A stretch of DNA of 64,000 nt from contig NZ_CP076668.1 of the NCBI RefSeq assembly GCF_018968705.1, forward strand, positions 806,001 through 870,000, read 5' to 3'. This DNA comes from Pseudomonas lijiangensis. Its GTDB lineage: Bacteria > Pseudomonadota > Gammaproteobacteria > Pseudomonadales > Pseudomonadaceae. Position numbers and translations under genes: made by a program. Shown here piece after piece: positions 37,472 through 46,882 of this stretch. How positions within the stretch are numbered: position 1 is the stretch's first letter; each line of letters opens with the position of its first letter. The notes under the pieces are model-generated. The model searched no databases. It was not told the origin of the DNA and worked only from the letters and a program-made list of their open reading frames with translations.

Positions 37472-37972
37472 CTAGCGAATCGGCACCACGTTCTTGTCTC
37501 TGACTTGGCCGTACGCTGAGGCGAGCAGGCTGCCGGTGGCGGCTTTCTGGATGTAGTCACTCCACCAGGCCATCATCGGGCGCCGGCGCTCGATGTAGTC
37601 GGCTCGGTTGTAGGCGCTCCGCACCTCATCCTTATCGACGTGCGCCAGTGCCACTTCGATGAGCTCCGGGTCCCACCCATGTTCATTCAAGATGATGCTG
37701 GCCATTGAGCGCATGCCGTGGCTGACCAGCCGATCTTGAAAGCCCATGCGTTTCAACGCCATGTTGGCAGTCTGGCTATTGGCGTGGGGGCGCGGATTTC
37801 TGTCTGACGGAAAGACGTATTCACGATGGCCGCTGTGAGTCTTCAGTGACTCCAACATTGCGACGGCGTGATCACTCAATGGGATGCTATGTAGGCGACG
37901 CTTCTTCATCCGCTCCGCTGGGATAGTCCAGACACGCCTTTCAAAGTCGAGCTGGAACTCAAAAAATCGCAA
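37472..37972 (-). pseudogene. 5'-truncated P4-type tyrosine integrase
   Basis: Only the C-terminal catalytic part (about 165 of about 400 residues) remains. TIPAERMKKRRLHSIPLSDHAV, SHGMRSMASIILNEHGWDPELIEVALAHVDKDEVRSAYNRADYIERRR contain the HxxR, the second histidine (LAH) and the tyrosine nucleophile (AYNR), followed by MMAWWSDYI. The N-terminal arm-binding domain and the first catalytic arginine are missing. The fragment abuts the tmRNA terminator (86 bp from the tmRNA 3' end), which is where the integrase of an ssrA island normally lies. Loss of its 5' part should make the island immobile. Confidence 0.85.
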
Positions 37973-38017
37973 CAGCCCATAAAAGCGCTGGAAACCGCGT
38001 ATTTACTGAATTTCAGA

Positions 38018-38046
38018 CACAAAAAAAGACGCCCTAAGGCGTCTTC
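38018..38046 (-). terminator. tmRNA terminator
   Basis: Minus strand GACGCC-TTA-GGGCGTC followed by TTTTTTT, 13 bp past the tmRNA 3' end. A slightly diverged copy is at the island distal end (26877-26905). Confidence 0.85.
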
Positions 38047-38064
38047 ATTTGTCAGATTTGGTGG
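38038..38064. repeat. Island proximal attachment repeat at tmRNA 3' end
   Basis: 27 bp identical to 26897-26923. It includes the last six bases of tmRNA (CCACCA on the minus strand) and the left arm of its terminator flank. It is the junction next to the intact tmRNA gene and the integrase remnant. Confidence 0.88.
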
Positions 38065-38450
38065 AGCCGGGGGGATTTGAACCCCCGTCCGCCAGTACTC
38101 CGCTGTCGGTACTACATGCTTAGCCGTGTCTATTAAGTTAACCCTCAGCGACCCGACGGGCAGGGTGCTTTGGGCGAGTTGCGTAAGATTTAGTCGCGTC
38201 GGCCACAACGTCCTAAGCGACGATCCTGTTCTATATGACAATCATTTCGGGTTTACAGGCATCCCCTGATGATTGCTGGAGCCGAAGCTACCAGAAGGAA
38301 GGCTAGCGCCGCTTACGCAGCGAGAGCTTGTTCCCCGTAGGTTTCGTCATTGGCAACTATAGAAAGTTGCAACAGTGGATTTACGACTTCTGTTACCAAG
38401 TCGGCATGCACCTAAAGTTTCATCACCGGCGTCGAATCCTAATCGGCCCC
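38059..38450 (-). ncRNA. ssrA: Transfer-messenger RNA (tmRNA)
   Basis: 392-nt tmRNA. The 5' end GGGGCCG pairs with CGGCTCC before ACCA to make the 7-bp acceptor stem. The T-arm GGGGGTTCAAATCCCCC is near the 3' end, and CCA is encoded. The tag reading frame lies at 38313-38354 (minus), encoding ANDETYGEQALAA then TAA. With SmpB it rescues stalled ribosomes and marks the product for proteolysis. Its 3' end is the insertion site of the neighbouring island, whose repeat regenerates the acceptor end so the RNA stays intact. Ends inferred from the stem; a few bases of uncertainty at 5'. Confidence 0.95.
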
Positions 38451-38568
38451 GTGACGGCTTTCGCTGTCATTGGGCGGGAGTCTACGCCAATTGAGGCGGC
38501 GCGTCGACCCGCGTCTTGCTTTGCCGACCGAGGCCCGCCCGCTGGCTGGCCTCGGTGCGTGGTTCTTC

Positions 38569-38856
38569 TTACTTGCTGCCGCCTTCGCTGCCCGAGCCGA
38601 TATTTTTCAGTTCGGTGATGGCCTGGGTAGTCAGTTCGACGCAGGTCTTGTTGTCGCCTTTGGCCTGGGCGGCGCGTGCGTCGGTTTCGGTTTTGGCCAG
38701 GGACTGTTTCAGGTCGGGGCTCAGGTTGGCGTTGGTGGAAACCTGGGCATCCTTGATGGTCTGCAAGTTGCTGCCGCACAGATCGTCGGCGGCGAACACC
38801 GGGGAAGCCAGCATGACAGAGCTGAGGAGTAGTCCAGTCAGGGCGGTACGCTTCAT
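38569..38856 (-). CDS. Small secreted protein, unknown
   Basis: A 95-residue protein with a signal peptide (residues 1-22, LTGLLLSSVMLASPVFA-AD). The mature part is helical with two cysteines (LCGSNLQTIKD and KTCVELTTQAI), likely disulfide-bonded, and ends in a Ser/Gly-rich tail. Such proteins occur widely in pseudomonads without known role. ATG 38856 has a GGAGAG site. It is placed between dld and ssrA on the same strand. Confidence 0.6.
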   Translation of the reverse strand: MKRTALTGLLLSSVMLASPVFAADDLCGSNLQTIKDAQVSTNANLSPDLKQSLAKTETDARAAQAKGDNKTCVELTTQAITELKNIGSGSEGGSK

Positions 38857-38979
38857 ATGTCTCTCCTTGATTACCGGTTGCTTGGGCGGATGCCCATGAG
38901 GTGAATAAACCCGTTCGTGTAGGGGTTAAAAGGATGGACTGTGACGAAACGCAGGGGTTCTATTTATTTTCATGGCCCA

Positions 38980-41790
38980 TTACACGGGTTTCGCCCGGGT
39001 CACCCGGTCAACCAGGTACACCAGCCCGTGGTAGTCGATGCCGCCGTGTTGCGACAGGCCGATTTCACAGGTGCGGCTGGTGGAGATGCCTTCGTTGCAG
39101 TGCTGCACCGCATCCTTGAGCGAGCGCAGGGCGTGGGCGTTCAGTTCGGGAGTGGTGAAGCCTTTGTCGCCCGCGAAGCCGCAGCAATGAATGCCTTCCG
39201 GGATGACGACGTTGACGCTGCACAGGCGAGCCAGTTCGATCAGGGCCTGGCTTTCGCCCAGGTGCTGGGTGCTGCAGGTGACGTGAACGGCAATGGGCTC
39301 CTGTTGCGGGGTGAAGGTCAGTTTGTCCAGCAAGTGAGTGCGGATGAAACGCACCGGGTCGTAGAGGTCCAGTCGGCTGTCTTGCAGGTCCTGCACCAGT
39401 CGCAGGGTGCAAGGGCTGGTGTCGCAATAGATCGGGTCGAGCCCACCGCGGCTGGCTTTGGTCAGGGCGGCCAGCAGTTCCTGGCGTTTCTCGTCGGCCT
39501 GCGCGTTATAGCCTTTTGAGGCGAAGGGCTGGCCGCAGCACAGGCTGTCCTGATTGTCCGGGAACACTACTTGGTAACCGGCTTTTTCCAGCAGGCCACG
39601 GGTTTTGTCCAGCAGTGAAGTCTGCTCGTGATCCCTGGCCGATGGTCCCATCACCCGCGAAACGCAGGCCGCCAGATACACCACTCTGGGGCGCTGATCG
39701 TCCACGGGCGCGGTGAAGCGAATGGTGTTTTCGGCCTGTGGCATGGCCGGTGTCCATTGCGGGATGCGCCCGGCGGATACCTTGTTTAGAGTGGCCGACA
39801 GTCTGGCCAGGCGCGGCGCACCCAGCAGCATGCGTGCGCCGTTGGCGGCGTGGAGGGTAAAGCGTGCGCCCTGTAGCGCGGTCTTGAAGTTGTGCGCCAG
39901 CCAGTTGGCCGTTTTGCCGTGGCTGGCTTCCTGTTGGCGCAGCTTCCTGACCAGTTCGCCGGTGTTGATGCCGACCGGGCAACGCTGGGCGCACAGGCCG
40001 GTGGCGGCGCAGGTGTCGAGGCCTTGGTAGTGGTAATCCTGTTCCAGTTTTCGGGTGTCGGCACCGGCGCGTTTCTTTGCCTGAATGTCGCGCCAGATGA
40101 CGATGCGCTGTCGCGGGCTCAAGGTCAGCCCCTTGGACGGACAGACCGGTTCGCAGAAGCCGCACTCGATGCATTTGTCGACGATTTCATCCGCGGCGGG
40201 CAGCGGTTTCAGGTGCTTCAAGTGGATCTGCGGATCGTTGCTGAGCACCACGTCCGGGTTGAGAATGCCGTTGGGGTCGAGCAGGCGTTTGAGTTGCCAC
40301 ATCAATTGATAGGCGTCGCTGCCCCATTCCTTTTCGACGAAAGGCGCCATGTTGCGCCCTGTGCCGTGTTCGGCTTTGAGCGAGCCGCCAAACTCCACGG
40401 CCACCAGTTCCGCCACGTCCTCCATGAAGGCCTGATAGCGGGCGATTTCTTCCGGGTTGTTGAAGCCCTGGGTGAAGACGAAATGCAGATTGCCCTCCAG
40501 CGCGTGGCCGAACAGGATGGCTTCGTCGTAGTGATGTTTGTCGAACAGAGCGATCAGGCGACGCACGCCGATGGCCAGTTGTTCGACCGGGAAGGTGACG
40601 TCTTCGATGATGACCGTGGTGCCGGTCTGGCGCACGGCGCCGACAGCCGGGAAGGTGTCTTTGCGGATGGCCCAGAGGCGGGCGTTTTCCAGCGGGTCTT
40701 CGGTGAAGTCGACCTGCTTCTCCACCGGGAAGGACGCCAGCGACGCCATGATCTGCGCCAGTTGTTCATGCAGTAAATCTCGGGACGCTGCCCGAGTTTC
40801 GATCAGCAGGGCGCAGGCATTTGCCGAGAGTTCGCGGACAAAGGCCGGCATGCCGGGTTTGTCCTGCACCGAGCGCATGCTGCGCCGGTCTAGCAGTTCG
40901 ACGGCGGCGACCGGCTGGTTTTTGAGCGCGGTGACGGCGTTGCAGCAGGTTTCCACATCCGGGAAGACGATCAGCGCCGAGGCTTTGTGCGGATGGTCGG
41001 GCACGGTGTTGTAGGTCACTGCGCTGATAAACCCCAGCGTGCCTTCGGAGCCCACCAGCAGGTGGCTGAGGATATCCAGCGGCTCGTCGAAATCCACCAG
41101 GGCGTTGAGTGACAGGCCGGTGGTGTTTTTCAGGCGATATTTGTGGCGAATTCGGGCGGCCAGTTCGGTATTGGCGCGGGTGGTGCGGCCCAGATGGGCG
41201 AGTTGTTCCAGCAGGTCGGCGTGGCTGGAGCGAAAGGCACGCACGCTCTCTGGATCTTCAGTGTCCAGACGTGTGCCATCGGCCAGTACGAGACGAATTC
41301 CGGCCAGCGTGTGATAGGTGTTCTGCGCCGTGCCGCAACACATGCCGCTGGCATTGTTGGCGACGATGCCGCCGATCTTGCAGGCGTTGATCGACGCCGG
41401 GTCCGGGCCGATCTTGCGGCCGAACGGTGCCAGCCAGGCATTGGCCTGTGCGCCGATGACGCCGGGTTGCAGGCGAATCTGTGTGCCTTGCTCCCGTACT
41501 TCCCGGCCATTCCAGTTGTCGCCCAGCACCAGCAGCACCGAATCGCTGATGGCCTGGCCAGACAGGCTGGTGCCTGCGGCACGAAAGGTCACCGGGACGT
41601 TTTCAGCCTGGGCCAGCTTGAGCAACGCCACCACTTCGTCTTCGGACTCGACCCGGATCACCAGTTTGGGAATCAGTCGATAGAAGCTGGCGTCAGTACC
41701 GAAGGCCAGTGTCGAAAGCGGGTCGTCGAAGCGCCGGTTTTCCGGGATCAGGCGGCGGGCTTCGTGGATGAAGTTCTCTGGCAGGCTCAT
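38980..41790 (-). CDS. dld: D-lactate dehydrogenase, FAD and Fe-S domain (Dld-II type)
   Basis: Membrane-peripheral quinone-linked enzyme of 936 residues oxidising D-lactate to pyruvate. Order: FAD-binding PCMH domain with FRAAGTSLSGQAI and IGGIVANNASGMCCG (about 40-240), FAD-oxidase C-terminal domain (to about 480), two 4Fe-4S motifs (CIECGFCEPVCPS near 537 and CAATGLCAQRCPVG near 595), and two CCG domains (CCGQPFASKGY and CCGFAGDKGF). This fused layout is the DLD-II type. Overlaps lutC by 4 bp as the last gene of the operon. Confidence 0.92.
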   Translation of the reverse strand: MSLPENFIHEARRLIPENRRFDDPLSTLAFGTDASFYRLIPKLVIRVESEDEVVALLKLAQAENVPVTFRAAGTSLSGQAISDSVLLVLGDNWNGREVREQGTQIRLQPGVIGAQANAWLAPFGRKIGPDPASINACKIGGIVANNASGMCCGTAQNTYHTLAGIRLVLADGTRLDTEDPESVRAFRSSHADLLEQLAHLGRTTRANTELAARIRHKYRLKNTTGLSLNALVDFDEPLDILSHLLVGSEGTLGFISAVTYNTVPDHPHKASALIVFPDVETCCNAVTALKNQPVAAVELLDRRSMRSVQDKPGMPAFVRELSANACALLIETRAASRDLLHEQLAQIMASLASFPVEKQVDFTEDPLENARLWAIRKDTFPAVGAVRQTGTTVIIEDVTFPVEQLAIGVRRLIALFDKHHYDEAILFGHALEGNLHFVFTQGFNNPEEIARYQAFMEDVAELVAVEFGGSLKAEHGTGRNMAPFVEKEWGSDAYQLMWQLKRLLDPNGILNPDVVLSNDPQIHLKHLKPLPAADEIVDKCIECGFCEPVCPSKGLTLSPRQRIVIWRDIQAKKRAGADTRKLEQDYHYQGLDTCAATGLCAQRCPVGINTGELVRKLRQQEASHGKTANWLAHNFKTALQGARFTLHAANGARMLLGAPRLARLSATLNKVSAGRIPQWTPAMPQAENTIRFTAPVDDQRPRVVYLAACVSRVMGPSARDHEQTSLLDKTRGLLEKAGYQVVFPDNQDSLCCGQPFASKGYNAQADEKRQELLAALTKASRGGLDPIYCDTSPCTLRLVQDLQDSRLDLYDPVRFIRTHLLDKLTFTPQQEPIAVHVTCSTQHLGESQALIELARLCSVNVVIPEGIHCCGFAGDKGFTTPELNAHALRSLKDAVQHCNEGISTSRTCEIGLSQHGGIDYHGLVYLVDRVTRAKPV

Positions 41791-42458
41791 GCGTCTTCCA
41801 CGATCAGGACCACAAGGTCTTTGGGGCCATGGGCGCCGTAGGCCAGCACCTGTTCGATATCAGCGGTCTTGGACGGGCCGGAAACCAGCAGGGCATTGGT
41901 CGGCATGCCGCCGCTCCAGTGCTGGATGCGCTGGGCTTCACAGAGGTTGTCGTAGATCTCGCTGGCTTTGAGCAAGGCGAAATGCACCGGCGGCACCAGG
42001 CTCATCAGGCGCGGCTCTTCTCGTGTCGGCCAGATGATCAGGCTGCCGGTGGCGGCGATTGCACCGGCTGTGGTGGTGAAGCTGGCCGGTGTGTCATCGA
42101 ACAGTTCTTTTTTCCATTGCTCGATGGGCCGGTCATAGGTCTTGAGGGCTGGCAGGTCTGGGCGGGTTGCCCAGTGTTCGGTGACACGCTGCCCATGGGC
42201 GGTGGTGGGCGCGATCAGCAGGCTGGGCAACTGGCGATCATGCACCAGTTCTGCGAGCCGTCGAGGCCAGTCCGCTTCCGTACAGAGGTGGATTTCCGTA
42301 TGCACGGCTTCCATCAGTTTGCGCAGTTGGGCGACCCGTTCCTGTGGCGCGTAGGTCCAGGGTTTCGTCACCAGGACTTCATCGAAGTTGTCAGCAATCG
42401 GTGTCGTTCCCGTCAGGCTCTGGCGCAGTTTGGTAAGGATGTTTTGCTTGGCGCTCAT
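41787..42458 (-). CDS. lutC: L-lactate utilization protein LutC (LldG/YkgG)
   Basis: A 223-residue LUD-domain protein, the third subunit of the LutABC L-lactate oxidase. Landmarks are the conserved LPSLLIAPTT, AGAIAATGSLIIWPTREEPRLMSLVPPVHFALLKASEI and the C-terminal GPSKTADIEQVLAYGAHGPKDLVVLIVED. It starts one base inside the lutB stop (TGATG) and overlaps dld by four, so translation is fully coupled. In lactate-utilising pseudomonads LutABC may replace the flavin LldD, which is absent here. Confidence 0.9.
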   Translation of the reverse strand: MSAKQNILTKLRQSLTGTTPIADNFDEVLVTKPWTYAPQERVAQLRKLMEAVHTEIHLCTEADWPRRLAELVHDRQLPSLLIAPTTAHGQRVTEHWATRPDLPALKTYDRPIEQWKKELFDDTPASFTTTAGAIAATGSLIIWPTREEPRLMSLVPPVHFALLKASEIYDNLCEAQRIQHWSGGMPTNALLVSGPSKTADIEQVLAYGAHGPKDLVVLIVEDA

Positions 42459-43915
42459 CAGAGTTCTCCGGGCTGCTTGCTCAGGTGCTCGCGTGCCATT
42501 TCATGCAGGGAGCGGGCAGCGGGTTTCGGGGCGCTGTGGTTCTGTGTCCAGGGACCGACATTGCCGGGCATCAGGCCACGCAGGCGAGTGGCCATGAGCG
42601 CGAATGCTTTATAGAGGGCGGGCGAGGTGTTGAGTTTCGTCCAGGCGTTCCAGATCAGGCGTTCCTTGCGTGAATATTTGCGGCCCTGATCGCGCATCAC
42701 CCGTTCAGGTGCGTCCGGTGCCTTGACGTTTTCTTCGCGCAGACGGCGCAGCAAGGCCGGAATCGGGATCTTCACCGGGCACACTTCGCCGCATGCACCG
42801 CAAAGCGATGAGGCGCTGGGGTGGTCTGGCACTTTGCTCAAGCCTGCCATGTGCGGGGTGATGATCTTGCCGATGGGGCCGGGGTAGACCTCGCCGTAGG
42901 TGTGGCCGCCGACGCGGGTGTAGACCGGGCAATGATTCATGCACGCGCCGCAGCGAATGCAGTTCAGGGTCTGGCGCAGTTCGCTGTCGGCAAAGGCCTG
43001 GGTCCGACCGTTGTCCAGCAGCACCAGATGCACTTCCTGCGGGCCGTCCAGTTCATGCGGCTTGCGCGGGCCGGAGATCATGTTGACGTAGGTGGTGATC
43101 GGAATGCCCAGCGCCGAGCGGGTCAGCAGTGATAGCAAGGGGATGGTGTCGCGCAGGTTTTCGACGACTTTCTCGATGCCGGTCACAGCGATATGCACGG
43201 GCGGCACGCTGGTGACCATACGGCCATTGCCTTCGTTTTCCACCAGTAACAAGGTGCCGGTTTCGGCAATCGCAAAGTTGACGCCGGAGACGCCGATATC
43301 CGCCTCGAAGAATTTCTGGCGCAGCACGCGGCGGCCGATCTGGATCAACTGATCGACGTCGGTGGTGTACTCCACGCCCAGCTTTTCATGGAACAGCTTG
43401 CCCACCTGACCGGCGTTCTTGTGGATGGCCGGCATGATGATGTGCGAAGGTTTTTCGTGGTCCATCTGCACGATGTATTCACCCATGTCCGCTTCCAGGC
43501 ACTCGACGCCGCGTTCGCCCAGGAAGTCGTTCATCTCCATCTCTTCGCTGACCATCGACTTGCCTTTGATCACTTGCCTGGCTTCGTGGGCATTGACGAT
43601 GGACAGCACGATATCATTGGCCTGTTCGACGGTTTCGGCCCAGTGCACATTCACGCCGTTGCGGATCAGATTGCGTTCCAGTTGCTCCAGCAGGTCCGGC
43701 AATTTGGACAGGGCCCGGGCGCGAATCGCATTGCCCAGTGCACGCAGGTCTTCACGTTCTTCAGGGTCGCTGAAGGCCGCGGCACGCTTGCTCATCAGCG
43801 AGTCCATGGCGCGCCGGAAGTTACCGCGCAGTTGCTTGTCGCCAAGGGCTTCATGGGCGCGGGAGCGGAAGTCCGTTTCGACTTCCATGGCAGGAATGCG
43901 GGTTTGCGTATTCAT
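42458..43915 (-). CDS. lutB: L-lactate utilization Fe-S protein LutB (LldF/YkgF)
   Basis: Iron-sulfur protein of 485 residues. The N-terminal LUD domain (about 60-290) contains the family's VHWAETVEQANDIV and ETGTLLLVENEGNGRM. Two 4Fe-4S clusters follow (CIRCGACMNHCPVY and CGACGEVCPVKIPI). It passes electrons from lactate oxidation to the respiratory chain. The frame is open up to 44137, but ATG 43915 overlaps lutA by four bases and gives the usual family start (MNTQTRIPA). Confidence 0.9.
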   Translation of the reverse strand: MNTQTRIPAMEVETDFRSRAHEALGDKQLRGNFRRAMDSLMSKRAAAFSDPEEREDLRALGNAIRARALSKLPDLLEQLERNLIRNGVNVHWAETVEQANDIVLSIVNAHEARQVIKGKSMVSEEMEMNDFLGERGVECLEADMGEYIVQMDHEKPSHIIMPAIHKNAGQVGKLFHEKLGVEYTTDVDQLIQIGRRVLRQKFFEADIGVSGVNFAIAETGTLLLVENEGNGRMVTSVPPVHIAVTGIEKVVENLRDTIPLLSLLTRSALGIPITTYVNMISGPRKPHELDGPQEVHLVLLDNGRTQAFADSELRQTLNCIRCGACMNHCPVYTRVGGHTYGEVYPGPIGKIITPHMAGLSKVPDHPSASSLCGACGEVCPVKIPIPALLRRLREENVKAPDAPERVMRDQGRKYSRKERLIWNAWTKLNTSPALYKAFALMATRLRGLMPGNVGPWTQNHSAPKPAARSLHEMAREHLSKQPGEL

Positions 43916-44736
43916 CGCTGTTCTCCGGTGCGTTGCCACAGGAAGCTTGCCAGGTGCAGGCCGCGCAGGGATTCGCGTTGTTTCTCCAGCGCGCCGTTGA
44001 TGTTCATCAGGCAGCCGCAATCGGCGGTGAGGATCTGGTCTGCGCCGGATTCCTTCAGCGCGTGTGTCTTGTCGGCGACCATGGCCCCGGAAATATCCGG
44101 CATGCGCACGCTGAATGTTCCACCGAAGCCGCAGCATTCGCTTTCATGGTCGTGCTCGACACGCTGTACATTGGCCAGTTGGGACAAGAGTTCACGAGCA
44201 TGCAGATGCGTGTTCATTTCGCGGCGTGCCGAGCAGGAGGTGTGCAGTGCGATCTTGATCGGTTGCCCTTGATCGTTCAGTCGGGCCTTGCAGACGAACA
44301 GCAGGAACTCGGTCAGCTCATAGGTGCGCGCTGCCAGGGCGCGGACCTGTTCGAGGGTGTCGGGTTCGTCCTTGAACAGGTCGGGGTAGTGCTCGCGAAA
44401 CATGCCGGCGCAGGAGCCGGAGGGCACGATCACCGGGTAGTCGTCCGCGAACAGTGCCAGTTGGGCGCGGGCCACTTCACGGGCCTGATCGGTGTAGCCG
44501 CTGGTGTAGGCCGGTTGTCCGCAGCAGCTTTGTTCTTGCGGGTATTCGACGGCGATGCCTTCCCGTTCCAGCAGGTGGATGGCGTCCATCCCGGCTTCGG
44601 GGAAAAACAGGTCGACCACGCAGGTGCCGAACAGGTAGACCCGCTTCGGTTTCTCGGTGGGGTATTGCCGTGGCCCATGACGCGCTGGCGCGACTCGGGT
44701 GGCATTGGGTGAGGCATTGTAGAAAAGCTCGCTCAT
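43912..44736 (-). CDS. lutA: L-lactate utilization CCG-domain protein LutA (LldE/YkgE)
   Basis: A 274-residue protein of two CCG repeats that bind iron-sulfur centres: SCCGQPAYTSGY near residue 56 and SECCGFGGTFSV near 188, with TSCSAR and CGCLMNING cysteines. It is the first subunit of LutABC. The frame extends to 44778, but ATG 44736 (MSELFYNASPNATRV) fits the family and follows GGAGAAACACC. Distance to lldP is 97 bp; the genes form one operon. Confidence 0.9.
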   Translation of the reverse strand: MSELFYNASPNATRVAPARHGPRQYPTEKPKRVYLFGTCVVDLFFPEAGMDAIHLLEREGIAVEYPQEQSCCGQPAYTSGYTDQAREVARAQLALFADDYPVIVPSGSCAGMFREHYPDLFKDEPDTLEQVRALAARTYELTEFLLFVCKARLNDQGQPIKIALHTSCSARREMNTHLHARELLSQLANVQRVEHDHESECCGFGGTFSVRMPDISGAMVADKTHALKESGADQILTADCGCLMNINGALEKQRESLRGLHLASFLWQRTGEQR

Positions 44737-44833
44737 CAGGTGTTTCTCCGGGTGGGCCCGGTTATCCGTGCAGGGCATGAATGGCTGACGCCGGTGGTTG
44801 GGGCCGACGTCAGGGCTTCGCGTCTTTTTGTAA

Positions 44834-46525
44834 TCAGTGAACGATCATGCCGGTGAACCAGTAGGCCTGGGCATAGGTGATGCAGCCCACGATGGTGGCA
44901 AAAAACAGGCTGTGCTTGAGTGTGAAGCGGAACAGGTCCGACTCCTTGCCCACCAGCCCGGTCGCGGCGCAGGCTACGGCTATGGATTGCGGCGAGATCA
45001 TCTTGCCGGTCACGCCGCCGCTGGAGTTGGCGGCGACCATCAGCACGTCACTGACGCCGATCTGGTGTGCCGTGGTGGCTTGCAGTGAGCCGAACAGCGC
45101 GTTGGCCGAGGTATCGGAGCCGGTCAGGAATACGCCCAGCCAGCCGAGGAACGGCGAGAAAAACGGAAACGCCGCGCCCGTTCCGGCCAGTACCAGCGCC
45201 AGTGTCGAGGACATGCCCGAGTAGTTCATGACGAAGGCGAAGGCCAGCACCATGCCGATTGAAACGATGGCCCAGCGCAGCTCGATCAGCGTCTCCTTGA
45301 AGGTGGTCAGACCAATCTTCGGGCTGATGCGCAACACGATCATGGCCAGAATCGCCGAGAACAGAATCGCTGTGCCCGATGCGGCGATCAGGTCGAACTT
45401 GTAGACCGCTGGCATGGCGGTGGCCTTGGCGACGATGGGTGCGCCCTTGATCACCAGTTGGTCCAGGTAGGGCACCGCGATGTTGATGGTCCAGGCTTGC
45501 AGGGCACCGCCTGCGGCGAACATGGCCTTGAACGGCTTGAGGGTCCAGATCGTGACCATGGCAGTCAGAATCAGGAAGGGCGACCAGGCCTTGATGATCT
45601 GGCCAAGGGTGTAAGGCGATTTGACGGTGGTGCGTTGCTGGCTGAAACCGCCTGGACCACCAGCCATGGCCGCTGAGCCGCCACTGACGACAATCGAATC
45701 CGCAACGCGTTGCGGCTGCCAGACTTTCAGGAACAGCGTCAGGGACACGATGCTGACCAGTGCCGACGTGATGTCCGGCAGCTCGGGGCCGATGAAGTTG
45801 GACGTAAAGTACTGGGTGATCGCAAAGCTCAGGCCGGCAATCAGCGCGGCAGGCCAGGTTTCCCTGACGCCCCGTACACCGTCCATCATGAACATCAGCC
45901 AGAACGGTACGAATACCGACAGCAGCGGCAACTGGCGGCCTGCCATGGCGCCGATCTTGAACGCATCGATCCCCGAAACCTGCCCGGCCACAATGATCGG
46001 AATACCCAGCGCGCCAAAGGCTACGGGAGCGGTGTTGGCGATCAGGCACAGGCCTGCGGCGTACAACGGATTGAGTCCCAGCCCTACCAGCAATGCTGCG
46101 GTAATCGCCACCGGCGCACCGAAACCGGCAGCGCCTTCCAGGAAGGCTCCGAAGCAGAAGCCGATCAGCAATACCTGCAGACGCTGGTCATCGGTAATCG
46201 ACATGACCGAGCTGCGAATGATCTCGAACTGGCCGCTCTTGACCGTCAGTTTGTAGAGAAACACCGCCGCGACGATGATCCAGGCGATAGGCCACAAGCC
46301 ATAGGCGAATCCGTAGCCTGCGGCTGCGAGGGCCATGTCTGTGGGCATCTGGAACGCGAAGATCGCCACCAGCACCGACAGCGCCAGGGTGATGCTGCCC
46401 GCTATATGGCCTTTGAGCCTGAAAACGGCCAGTGCCAGAAAGAAGAACACGATGGGGATGAGCGCAGCGGCGGCGGAAAGGCCCAGACTGCCCAGAGGTG
46501 TATAGAGTTGTTGCCAGGTCTGCAT
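44834..46525 (-). CDS. lldP: L-lactate permease
   Basis: Inner-membrane lactate:H+ symporter of 563 residues with about thirteen hydrophobic helices. Family marks are the WQQLYTPLG start, [38 protein letters not shown] and the C-terminal [17 protein letters not shown] followed by [15 protein letters not shown]. It imports D- and L-lactate for the downstream lutABC and dld enzymes. The promoter region shared with lldR carries an LldR-type palindrome. Confidence 0.95.
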   Translation of the reverse strand: MQTWQQLYTPLGSLGLSAAAALIPIVFFFLALAVFRLKGHIAGSITLALSVLVAIFAFQMPTDMALAAAGYGFAYGLWPIAWIIVAAVFLYKLTVKSGQFEIIRSSVMSITDDQRLQVLLIGFCFGAFLEGAAGFGAPVAITAALLVGLGLNPLYAAGLCLIANTAPVAFGALGIPIIVAGQVSGIDAFKIGAMAGRQLPLLSVFVPFWLMFMMDGVRGVRETWPAALIAGLSFAITQYFTSNFIGPELPDITSALVSIVSLTLFLKVWQPQRVADSIVVSGGSAAMAGGPGGFSQQRTTVKSPYTLGQIIKAWSPFLILTAMVTIWTLKPFKAMFAAGGALQAWTINIAVPYLDQLVIKGAPIVAKATAMPAVYKFDLIAASGTAILFSAILAMIVLRISPKIGLTTFKETLIELRWAIVSIGMVLAFAFVMNYSGMSSTLALVLAGTGAAFPFFSPFLGWLGVFLTGSDTSANALFGSLQATTAHQIGVSDVLMVAANSSGGVTGKMISPQSIAVACAATGLVGKESDLFRFTLKHSLFFATIVGCITYAQAYWFTGMIVH

Positions 46526-46684
46526 GTAGGTGGCCCCTAATTGTTTTTGGTAAGGCCCGGTGTTCTGTGTCGTGCGTGCATGGCCGATGTGGATGGACGA
46601 ATCGCACAGTTCACCAGCTCAAGACTTCCTGATCGGAAGGTCTTGCAGCGTGATGGAGGTCAGCCATCGGCGCCGGCATTGGAT

Positions 46685-46701
46685 AATTGGTAATACCAAT
46701 T
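46685..46701. promoter_or_regulatory. LldR/PdhR-type operator
   Basis: Perfect 17-bp palindrome AATTGGTAATACCAATT in the lldP-lldR divergent region, 160 bp before lldP and 182 bp before lldR. It matches the AATTGGTnnnACCAATT pattern bound by LldR and PdhR in enterics. Lactate-responsive repression of both genes is inferred. The rest of the 357-bp region shows no gene. Confidence 0.75.
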
Positions 46702-46882
46702 TACAATGTCTGATCGCTAGGTTAGAAGCCTTGCTGTTGCTGTGTCAATTTGTCTTGTCGCGACTTTGGTCGGGTGCACGGGAAAATGCGGTTAGCCTGC
46801 TGCATCTGGCAGGTGCCTGAAGGGCGGCGATAAGCGAGAATGCGCGGTCCCGCTAATGAGTCGGGTGGTGGAGTGAGGGGTT

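Noticed and set aside
38059..38450. Ordinary tRNA because of the TTCAAAT T-arm and CCA end
   Set aside because: The 5' half pairs 390 nt away and a resume/tag frame is present, so it is tmRNA.
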